Below are positions 1 through 5,649 of a DNA stretch of 7,490 nucleotides, piece by piece; within the stretch, counting starts at the first letter, position 1; each line of letters starts with the position of its first letter. The translations under genes and the position numbers were made by a program. This DNA comes from Roseimaritima sp. GTDB taxonomy: Bacteria > Planctomycetota > Planctomycetia > Pirellulales > Pirellulaceae. The stretch is from the NCBI GenBank assembly GCA_007124075.1, contig SLFV01000387.1:1-7490 (forward strand), in the 5' to 3' direction. The notes under the pieces were generated by a model, which did no database searches, had not been told where the DNA came from, and was given only the letters and a program-made list of their open reading frames with translations.

Positions 1-2161
1 CAAACAGCAGCCCCCAGATCCGATTCACCATCGTTCGGGCGGTTAGCGGATGATCGTGATCGCAAAGCCAATCGGCCAGATCCAATCGTGTTAACGGTTC
101 GTTTTGACTGGATAATTCGCCAAAGTAGGCGGGGATCGCGGGCAGCACAACCTCACCCGAGTCATCCATCCAGTCACCGCGTGGTAGAACACGAATCTGA
201 CGCGGAGTCACCGACCTGGAAACCACCGTCTGCACCAGCTCCGATTCGATGCCCCGTTGCTGATCCCGCAATGCTTCCCGCTGTTGATCCAGCGCAATGA
301 TCTCGTCTGATTGATTTATGAAATACTGCGTTAGTGCTCGCGCCTGATCCGGCGTGCGAGCATCGGCATTGACTTGCAGGGCGTCCGCAACGACCTGCGG
401 TAGCCCTGCTGCGGCGGTCAGCCAACCTGCCTGGTCCCAATCAACAGTGCCGCCAAATTGCGTGAAGGCCATCCCCGACACCTCGCTGCCTGGCTTCAAG
501 CCGATCTCCTCGGCATCAACTTCCAGACGAACCCACTGGCCAAGCGGTGGCAGTTCACCCTGCCGCTGGTAACCCGCCCAATTTTCCGTTCGTTTGCCAT
601 ATCCAATTGCGTCGTTTCCCCAGACCGCGCGATGATCCCACTGGCCGTCATTGAGTTGTAGCATGACCGCTTGTGGCGGGTCGGCGGGATCCAAGAACAC
701 CCAAGCGTAAAATTTCGTTCCGGGACTAGGGGTAACCTTGCGTTCGGCACCCAGGAAAAAATGTTGCACTAGTTGGTTGGATTGCTGCCTCCGTGCTTGC
801 TTTCCACGGTACACAGGCCCCTGATCGGTAGTGATGAAATTCCACTCCCCTTCGCGTCGTCCGCCAGTGTCCTGGTCATCATCGATCCAGACCTGGACCT
901 GCTCCTTCAACGCATCGGTTTGCTGACGGGCAAGCGGTTCCCAAGCCGATTGTTTAGGCAATAACGACTCCTGAACCTGCACCCTTCGATGTTTCAGTGC
1001 ATCCAGTTCCGCTTGGATTTTCACCAATTGTTGCTGCTGCTGGATACTGGGAACGGCGATCATAGGAGGACGACTACGAGCACCATAAACACCCCGTTCG
1101 TCCAAGTCCGCAAAGAATGCCCCGAGCGCATAAAAGTCGCGGAGCGTGTAGGGATCGTATTTGTGGTCATGGCACTGGGCGCAGCCAACCGTCGCCCCCA
1201 TGAACACCTGTGACACATTTCGCACGCGATCGGCAAAATAAATGGCTAAATATTCCTTCGCCTGCGACCCCCCTTCTTCCGTGGTTTGATTCAGGCGGTT
1301 GTACCCCGAGGCGACGCGTTGATCCAGCGTAGCATCGAGCAGGAGATCTCCGGCTAACTGCTCGCGGATAAAACGATCGTATGGAAGATTTTCGTTGAAA
1401 GCCTTGATAACGTAGTCACGGTAGGGCGACTGCGAAACCTCCTGATCGCCGTGATAACCAACCGTGTCGGCATAACGCACTAAGTCCAGCCAATAAACCG
1501 CCATCCGCTCACCGTAACGTGGGCTATGAAGCAAGCGTGCAACCAAGTTGTCGTACGACGCAGGAGAAACGTCCTCAGCAAACTGCTGAACCTCCTGCAT
1601 GGTGGGAGGCATGCCGGTCAGGTCGTAGATCAAACGGCGCACCAAAGTAACCAAATCGGCCGGTGGAAGTGGGTCGACTTCAACTTCGCGAAGCTTCGCG
1701 GATATGTAACGATCAATCGGGTGCCAATGCGCTCTGACGGATTCTTCAGCCGGTTCGATTCGCTGCATGGGAGTGTAGGCCCAGTGCGATTCATACTCCG
1801 CGCCTTGCTGGATCCATCTTCGCAGCACATCGACCTCATTTTTCGTCAATTGCTTATGCCCCTCAGCGGGCGGCATCCGCAGCGACTGGTCGTCGGTTTG
1901 AATCCGGATCATCAACTCGCTTTGCTCCGGTTCGCCCGGAACGATCGCGCCCGCATCGACCGCCGCTTGGCGATCGTCTAACCGCAGATCGGCTTCCAAG
2001 GTTGCTTGATCCAATCCGTGGCAGGCGAAACATTTATCGGTCAGAATAGGGCGAACATCGCGGTTGAATCGAAGCGGTTGCTCCGCAAACAGCGGGAGCG
2101 AGAAGGCGGGCAAGAGCAGCCAACCGGCCAACGGCAGCAAAGGGGATAGTTGACGAGGCAT
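1..2161 (-). CDS. Secreted planctomycete cytochrome c protein (PSCyt1-DUF1549-DUF1553), 3' end outside window
   Basis: 720 codons are visible; the C-terminal part lies beyond the left edge. Residues 1-26 form a signal peptide (hydrophobic LLPLAGWLLLPAFSLPLFA, cut near FA-EQ). Residues 30-125 are a PSCyt1 cytochrome domain with haem motif CFACH (44-48) and RMPP (95-98), which may carry the axial Met. Residues about 145-355 are DUF1549 (PSCyt2), with a second haem-like motif CAQCH (327-331) in the typical CxxCHDHKYDP context. After a Gln-rich segment (about 374-420), residues 420-580 look like a beta-rich LamG- or carbohydrate-binding-like insert. The PSD1/DUF1553 domain begins near 688 (LTRLDLADWL...TARTMVNRIWG). 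The family is abundant in Planctomycetes. It is thought to act outside the cytoplasm, possibly in polysaccharide degradation coupled to electron transfer, but its reaction is not established. The ATG at 2161 is chosen because it directly precedes a compact signal peptide. In-frame ATGs at 2200 and 2203 are alternatives adding 13-14 residues. It is divergent from mntR. Confidence 0.93.
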   Translation of the reverse strand, partial: MPRQLSPLLPLAGWLLLPAFSLPLFAEQPLRFNRDVRPILTDKCFACHGLDQATLEADLRLDDRQAAVDAGAIVPGEPEQSELMIRIQTDDQSLRMPPAEGHKQLTKNEVDVLRRWIQQGAEYESHWAYTPMQRIEPAEESVRAHWHPIDRYISAKLREVEVDPLPPADLVTLVRRLIYDLTGMPPTMQEVQQFAEDVSPASYDNLVARLLHSPRYGERMAVYWLDLVRYADTVGYHGDQEVSQSPYRDYVIKAFNENLPYDRFIREQLAGDLLLDATLDQRVASGYNRLNQTTEEGGSQAKEYLAIYFADRVRNVSQVFMGATVGCAQCHDHKYDPYTLRDFYALGAFFADLDERGVYGARSRPPMIAVPSIQQQQQLVKIQAELDALKHRRVQVQESLLPKQSAWEPLARQQTDALKEQVQVWIDDDQDTGGRREGEWNFITTDQGPVYRGKQARRQQSNQLVQHFFLGAERKVTPSPGTKFYAWVFLDPADPPQAVMLQLNDGQWDHRAVWGNDAIGYGKRTENWAGYQRQGELPPLGQWVRLEVDAEEIGLKPGSEVSGMAFTQFGGTVDWDQAGWLTAAAGLPQVVADALQVNADARTPDQARALTQYFINQSDEIIALDQQREALRDQQRGIESELVQTVVSRSVTPRQIRVLPRGDWMDDSGEVVLPAIPAYFGELSSQNEPLTRLDLADWLCDHDHPLTARTMVNRIWGLLF

Positions 2162-2206
2162 CAGACAGCTTTCAGCGGCGGGGTGATCGCGGGCGAGCAT
2201 CATGGT

Positions 2207-2220
2207 AGGATAACCATCCT
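2207..2220. repeat. Short inverted repeat AGGAT-AACC-ATCCT, possible operator or leader hairpin
   Basis: Two perfect 5-bp arms (2207-2211 and 2216-2220) flank a 4-bp centre. The element lies just downstream of the minus-strand TATAAT, at the expected transcription start of the cytochrome gene and next to mntR. On the minus-strand transcript it would fold into a small hairpin that includes purine-rich AGGAUGG. It could be a regulator-binding site or could affect translation if an upstream ATG (2200/2203) is used. The arms are short enough that chance is possible. Confidence 0.3.
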
Positions 2221-2227
2221 CTAAGAT

Positions 2228-2233
2228 ATTATA
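2228..2233 (-). promoter_or_regulatory. Candidate -10 element (TATAAT) for the cytochrome gene
   Basis: The minus strand reads TATAAT, a perfect sigma-70 -10 hexamer. Transcription would start near 2221, about 60 nt upstream of the ATG at 2161. No convincing -35 hexamer lies 16-18 bp upstream, so the call rests on the -10 alone. The hexamer sits inside the palindrome GATAT-T-ATATC (2225-2235). Because of that symmetry, the plus strand also carries a -10-like TATTAT (2227-2232) that could serve mntR. Confidence 0.4.
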
Positions 2234-2297
2234 TCAAAGCATGCGAGTGGACCGGTGATCCAATTTTCCTGCTTTTTCAGCGACTCAGGCGAAGGCA

Positions 2298-2720
2298 TTG
2301 GCTGGCAGAACTCATCAACGAACTCGCGAAGATCATGCCAGCGAACTGGCTGAAGATTACGTGGAAGCGATTGCTGAGGTCATTGACCGGCGTGGTGTAT
2401 GCCGCGCCGCCGACCTGGTACGACTGTTCGGCGTGACGCATGCGACAGTCAACAACACAGTCGCGAGGCTGCAGCGTGACGGGCTGGTCACAACCAGTCC
2501 CTATCAGCCGATCGAGCTAACCGCACTAGGTCGTCGCTTAGCGATGCAGGCGAAACAACGGCATGAAATTGTAGAGGCTTTTCTGATTCGACTGGGGGTC
2601 AGCCCGCAAACCGCAGCCATTGACAGCGAAGGTATTGAACATCACGTCAGCAAAGAAACGCTGGAAGCGATGAAGCAAGTACTGGAGCATGGCTGGCCTG
2701 GATCGGCCAGTCAAGGTTAA
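2298..2720 (+). CDS. mntR: MntR, manganese-responsive transcriptional regulator (DtxR family)
   Basis: 140 residues. MntR proteins are homodimeric cytoplasmic repressors that bind Mn2+ and shut down manganese uptake genes, or in some bacteria control efflux. The N-terminal winged helix-turn-helix spans about residues 17-80, with recognition helix near 46-60 (VTHATVNNTVARLQRDG) and wing near 64-77. The dimerisation and metal domain follows (about 80-130). All six ligands known from Bacillus MntR are present at a constant offset of 12: Asp20, Glu23, His89, Glu111, Glu114 and His115. The signatures RHEIVEAFL, LGVSP and EGIEHHVS closely match E. coli MntR, including its longer N-terminus. The start is TTG: an in-frame TGA at 2256-2258 closes the frame upstream and no ATG or GTG lies between. 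A purine-rich AAGG lies very close upstream, so initiation is probably weak. No manganese transporter is adjacent in the window. It converges on the DUF2088-like gene. Confidence 0.92.
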   Translation: MAGRTHQRTREDHASELAEDYVEAIAEVIDRRGVCRAADLVRLFGVTHATVNNTVARLQRDGLVTTSPYQPIELTALGRRLAMQAKQRHEIVEAFLIRLGVSPQTAAIDSEGIEHHVSKETLEAMKQVLEHGWPGSASQG

Positions 2721-2743
2721 TCGCTGCACGTTAATCGCTGAAC
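2716..2743. repeat. 14-bp tandem duplication carrying both convergent stop codons
   Basis: GTTAATCGCTGCAC (2716-2729) is followed immediately by GTTAATCGCTGAAC (2730-2743), with 13 of 14 positions identical. TTAA is self-complementary. The first copy supplies the TAA of mntR (2718-2720) and the second supplies the TAA of the minus-strand gene (2731-2733). The duplication makes up the whole 10-bp intergenic space. No terminator hairpin is visible here. Confidence 0.9.
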
Positions 2744-3921
2744 TGAGCAGAAGACAGGACGCACACTTGGTCATGTTGCTGGATCAAACGCTTTAAACCA
2801 GCCACACTATCAATGACCCCGAATCCCAATTGTTCAACCTCGTCTTCGGGTAACCGCGACAGCAACAAGACTCGCCCTTCCTGCTGCGCATCGAGCAACG
2901 TGGCAGCTGCGTGGGAGTATCGGTCGTGCTGCTTCGACAACTCCTTGCGAATCTGCTGTTCGTTACTGGTCTGCTGTGTTTGCAACCAACCCAATGAGCC
3001 ACGGGCAGGCGTGGAGACTTGACTGATCACCGCAACGGTCCCCCCTGGACGCAAACGTCGTTGAGCGGCCTGCAGACTGCGAGCAACATTTTGCCAACTT
3101 TGCTGCTGCTGATCTCCAGAAATTACCGCCACCACCAGATCATTATCCTTCTTGTCACCGCCTGTCGATCCCTCGGCTGCTGCGAATCGTTGCGATGTTG
3201 ACAGTTCATTGGCGATCCCGACCGGCGTACCAGCCAGGATCCTTTGCAATTCTCCTTGGCGATTCGGTACCGCCACTAACAGCATCTGCACCCCCAGAAG
3301 CCATGTCACCGCGGAAGCTTCCGCATCGGCACCGGAGCGACCATGCTGGCGGTCATACCCAAAACGGCGCCGACTAGTAACATCGGCAAACCCCGGCGAC
3401 AATCCACCCGCGCTCCAAGCTGGATCCAACCTACCTGCCGGTCGCGCAACCACGATCGGCAACACGAAATCGGCTTGAACCAACGCGCGATGCAGGTACA
3501 GTGGGTCACCTGATTCATTGGCGGCAAGATAGCTGAGCGATTCGCGTTGATCAGCAGCATGTCGCGCAATTTCCGCATCCTGCGGGAGGTTTTTCCGCAA
3601 CAATTCGACGGTTTGATCACTTGCCTCTTCGCTGAGCAAGACCGTCACCCCGCCTGGATGCAGCGACTGCAGAATCTGAAATACGCCGCGAAGCAGCGAC
3701 AGCAGATCGGGAATATTGGGATCGACAGCAAGGGTGATGCGATCGTCAGGGATCACCGCCTGGCGGAGTGCCGGAAAGTCCAGTGGATGTTCCAGGGAAT
3801 GGCGAGCAGCATCCGTGGCGTCCACGGGGGGCTGATCGCCTGATTCAGCCAAACAGCTAAGCGCCTCCGGAATCGTTGCTAGCAATTCCTGGAATTCAGC
3901 TTCAAAAGCTTGCGATGACAT
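2731..3921 (-). CDS. Lactate racemase N-terminal (DUF2088)-like protein, likely lacking the Ni-pincer lysine
   Basis: 396 residues, cytoplasmic (no signal peptide or membrane segment). The ATG at 3921 is chosen over an upstream TTG at 4167 because a strong GAGGAA (3929-3934) stands 7 nt before it, and the extension would run through the divergent gene's promoter. Residues about 50-185 resemble the LarA N-terminal domain: ALRQAV...DDRITLAVDPNIPD, a central LHPGGVTVLLS strand, ARHAADQRESLSYL, DPLYLHRALVQADFVLP, and SAGGLSPGF (170-178). Residues about 260-395 resemble the LarA C-terminal lobe (DLVVAVISGD, RLRPGGTVAVISQ, QLGFGVIDSVAGLKRLI, VCVLSS). In true LarA a conserved His-x(n)-GFSGG-x-K block holds the pincer cofactor. 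Here the matching region reads RPAGRLDPAWSAGGLSPG, with Leu174 where Lys is expected and no His. A His near the first catalytic position (His121) remains. It is therefore probably not a racemase; its role is unknown. Family assignment is by eye and moderate. Confidence 0.68.
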   Translation of the reverse strand: MSSQAFEAEFQELLATIPEALSCLAESGDQPPVDATDAARHSLEHPLDFPALRQAVIPDDRITLAVDPNIPDLLSLLRGVFQILQSLHPGGVTVLLSEEASDQTVELLRKNLPQDAEIARHAADQRESLSYLAANESGDPLYLHRALVQADFVLPIVVARPAGRLDPAWSAGGLSPGFADVTSRRRFGYDRQHGRSGADAEASAVTWLLGVQMLLVAVPNRQGELQRILAGTPVGIANELSTSQRFAAAEGSTGGDKKDNDLVVAVISGDQQQQSWQNVARSLQAAQRRLRPGGTVAVISQVSTPARGSLGWLQTQQTSNEQQIRKELSKQHDRYSHAAATLLDAQQEGRVLLLSRLPEDEVEQLGFGVIDSVAGLKRLIQQHDQVCVLSSAQFSD

Positions 3922-3928
3922 AAAAATA

Positions 3929-3934
3929 TTCCTC
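3929..3934 (-). promoter_or_regulatory. Ribosome binding site deciding the start of the DUF2088-like gene
   Basis: The minus strand reads GAGGAA with a 7-nt A/T-rich spacer before the ATG at 3921. It is one of only two strong Shine-Dalgarno sequences in the window and settles the start against the longer open frame that begins at 4167. Confidence 0.8.
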
Positions 3935-4046
3935 GGATCGTCTTTCGCTAGCGGTCTCGTTATTGCTATGAAACCGCCAGGGCAGTTCGTTATGGCGTAG
4001 AATGGTTCGACGGAAGCAAAGTTCATTGATCCCGCGTAGCTTAGTT

Positions 4047-4085
4047 TTACCCGGCCGACAGAAAATCGGCGACTCCCGCCGGTAA
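4047..4085. repeat. Nested imperfect inverted repeats upstream of the lipoprotein gene
   Basis: An outer pair TTA-C-CCGGC (4047-4055) and GCCGG-TAA (4078-4085) is complementary apart from one bulged C. An inner pair GCCGA (4054-4058) and TCGGC (4066-4070) encloses CAGAAAA. The two pairs share bases 4054-4055, so they are alternative rather than simultaneous folds. This could be an operator or a leader RNA structure for the plus-strand gene. There is no U-tract, so it is not a classical terminator. Confidence 0.3.
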
Positions 4086-4158
4086 CCAGTCTGTTCCTAG
4101 TCACAGCGGAAAGAACTTGCCAGCAGTGATCGATACACGATATCAGGATCGAAATATC

Positions 4159-5571
4159 ATGCCCCAAGCTGCCCGGTTAAACGTGCTTTGCTTTCCTGTC
4201 GGAATGGTGGCTTTACTGGTATGCGGGTGTGAACCGGTGGAACGGAAAACCAGCGTTGAGGAACCCGCGCAGGGGTTTACAGCGCATGTGGTAAAAACTG
4301 AATCCTCAATCCCTGAACATTTGCTACGCAAGGTCCTGACTTGCTATCGGGATGCAACCGCCTATCAAGATGCGGCTGTGGTGCGACTGGCCTACCATCA
4401 ACGGGGTGTCGCACAAGTTGACGAGGCACCGCTAGCGGTACGTTTTCAGGCTCCCGACCGACTTCGCCTGCAGGCGTACACGCTTGACTGCGCCGTCCAA
4501 AACGGAAGACTGGTCGCCCAAGTGATCGACGACTTTTCCAATAACCTTGACAATCAGTTTTTGCTTCAAACCATGCCGCCAGGACGGATTTCCGCAGACG
4601 CGGTCTACGGCGACCCGCTGCTCACCCAACTTGCAGGTGCGGGGATGGCGGGCAGGCCACCGCAGTTAGAACTGCTGGCCGGGGATGATCCTTTGGGCGA
4701 TTTATTGGCCTCCGGTGCGTCCCTGGAATCACTTCCCGCGTCCAGAATTGGCAACCATGACTGCTTGCGTCTCAGAATTGGCAGCGACGCCGAGTCGGCA
4801 ACGCTATGGCTGGATAAGGCGTCGCTGATCATCCGTCGGCTTGAACTGCCGATCAGCATCATTCCCCAGGTCGCGCGGGACACAAACATCAAAAATCCTC
4901 GCCTGACCATCGAATTTCATAACGCCACTTTCACAGCCCCACCCGCTGACAGCTTTACTATAAAACCAAGAACTGAATCGCAAGGGGTTAGCCGCTTCAT
5001 ACCGCCCCCGCCGCAACTACCCAGCGAACTAGTAGGGCGGCAACCATCGTCATTTCAATTATCCGTGATCCAAGGCCGAGACCAATCATGGACAACGGTC
5101 ACGGAAACGGGTTCGGATCGGCCACAAACCGTACTGTTATGGCTAGCCCGTCACGAGGGATCGCAAGCCGCCGCGTTAGCGCTGCAGCAAGTTGTCCGCG
5201 CCCTTCCTAAAACGCTAGTTGAGTCGACTCAGTTTATTTTGGTGATGGCCGAACAGGGAGAAGCGATGGACGTTACGCTGGGTCGCTGGAATGTCCAGTT
5301 GCCCTGGGCGCTCGATCCTCAGGCAGTTGGCAGAGACGTCTTCGGAATTCAGCAAGCTCCCGCACTCTGTGTCTTGGGGCCGAAGGGAACTCTAGAATGG
5401 TTCCAGCACCCGGTTGCGCCCGGAGCAATCGGGGCGTTGCCACAGGTCCTCAGGGATCTTGACGCCGGTTTGCAGGTTGGCCAATTGCTACAAGACGAGG
5501 CCGCGGAGAACTGGCGTCTGTACCGTGCAGCCTTGGCGGAGGTCCGAATCGCAAACGAGGGCTTTCGCTAG
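4159..5571 (+). CDS. Lipoprotein with LolA/DUF2092-like domain and redox-inactive thioredoxin-like domain
   Basis: 470 residues. The ATG at 4159 is preceded by AGGA (4145-4148) 10 nt upstream. It places a lipoprotein signal at the N-terminus: hydrophobic FPVGMVALL, then V-C-G-C with Cys24 the likely lipidated residue. Glu at +2 favours outer-membrane anchoring. Residues about 52-270 resemble LolA/DUF2092-type lipoprotein-carrier folds: a helix LLRKVLTCYRDATAYQD, then beta strands including PLAVRFQAPDRLRLQA, LWLDKASLIIRRLELP and LTIEFHNATFTAPPADSFTIKP. A proline-rich linker (281-288) leads to a thioredoxin-like domain (about 322-440): TVLLWLARHEGS, FILVMAEQ, WALDPQAVGRDVFGIQQAPALCVLGPKGTLEWF. 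The pre-helix position where CxxC would sit reads ARHEGS, with no cysteine. The cis-proline-like Pro401 and the following strand are kept. It probably binds a partner or hydrophobic ligand at the envelope rather than catalysing redox chemistry. The specific function is not recognised. No operon partner is visible. Confidence 0.8.
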   Translation: MPQAARLNVLCFPVGMVALLVCGCEPVERKTSVEEPAQGFTAHVVKTESSIPEHLLRKVLTCYRDATAYQDAAVVRLAYHQRGVAQVDEAPLAVRFQAPDRLRLQAYTLDCAVQNGRLVAQVIDDFSNNLDNQFLLQTMPPGRISADAVYGDPLLTQLAGAGMAGRPPQLELLAGDDPLGDLLASGASLESLPASRIGNHDCLRLRIGSDAESATLWLDKASLIIRRLELPISIIPQVARDTNIKNPRLTIEFHNATFTAPPADSFTIKPRTESQGVSRFIPPPPQLPSELVGRQPSSFQLSVIQGRDQSWTTVTETGSDRPQTVLLWLARHEGSQAAALALQQVVRALPKTLVESTQFILVMAEQGEAMDVTLGRWNVQLPWALDPQAVGRDVFGIQQAPALCVLGPKGTLEWFQHPVAPGAIGALPQVLRDLDAGLQVGQLLQDEAAENWRLYRAALAEVRIANEGFR

Positions 5572-5649
5572 CCGCGCCCGTCAGCACGACTGATCGCGCT
5601 GGCCAAGATTGGTTGGTCAACCCTCAAAATACCCCAACGCGTCCATTCG
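5572..5649. other. Convergent intergenic gap with weak stem-loop potential
   Basis: This gap of 78 bp separates the lipoprotein stop from the stop of the minus-strand amidohydrolase. An interrupted stem GCGC-ccg-TCAG (5574-5584) pairs with CTGA-tc-GCGC (5590-5599), and a small GGTT/AACC stem lies at 5611-5622. Neither has a T-tract. They may aid bidirectional termination, but a classical intrinsic terminator is not supported. Confidence 0.3.

Larger units (their letters stand above)
2162..2297. promoter_or_regulatory. Divergent intergenic region between the cytochrome gene and mntR
   Basis: This 136-bp gap must hold the promoters of both divergent genes. Its centre is AT-rich (about 2221-2236) in an otherwise GC-rich window and contains two short palindromes, listed separately. 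If the cytochrome gene starts at 2200 or 2203, its coding region extends into the left part of this gap. No manganese-box similarity to known E. coli or Bacillus MntR sites was recognised by eye. Confidence 0.55.
3922..4158. promoter_or_regulatory. Divergent intergenic region between the DUF2088-like and lipoprotein genes
   Basis: This 237-bp region lies between two outward-facing start codons and should hold both promoters. A -10-like TAGAAT (plus strand, 3998-4003) is present without a recognisable -35. Nested inverted repeats occur at 4047-4085. Both flanking reading frames remain open across part of the region, but the start-codon and signal-peptide evidence argues against coding here. 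Confidence 0.5.

Noticed and set aside
1526..1981. 151-codon plus-strand open frame inside the cytochrome gene
   Set aside because: It lies fully antisense to the conserved DUF1549 region, has no recognisable domain and an Arg/His/Leu-rich composition typical of a shadow frame.
4117..4158. TTG start for the lipoprotein, adding 14 residues
   Set aside because: The ATG at 4159 gives a normal lipoprotein signal with a suitably spaced AGGA; the added residues would lengthen the n-region without benefit.
3922..4167. N-terminal extension of the DUF2088-like protein to a TTG at 4167
   Set aside because: A strong GAGGAA precedes the ATG at 3921. The extension has no family resemblance and would overlap the start of the divergent lipoprotein gene.
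5572..5649. Bidirectional intrinsic terminator
   Set aside because: Stems are short or interrupted and no T-tract follows on either strand.
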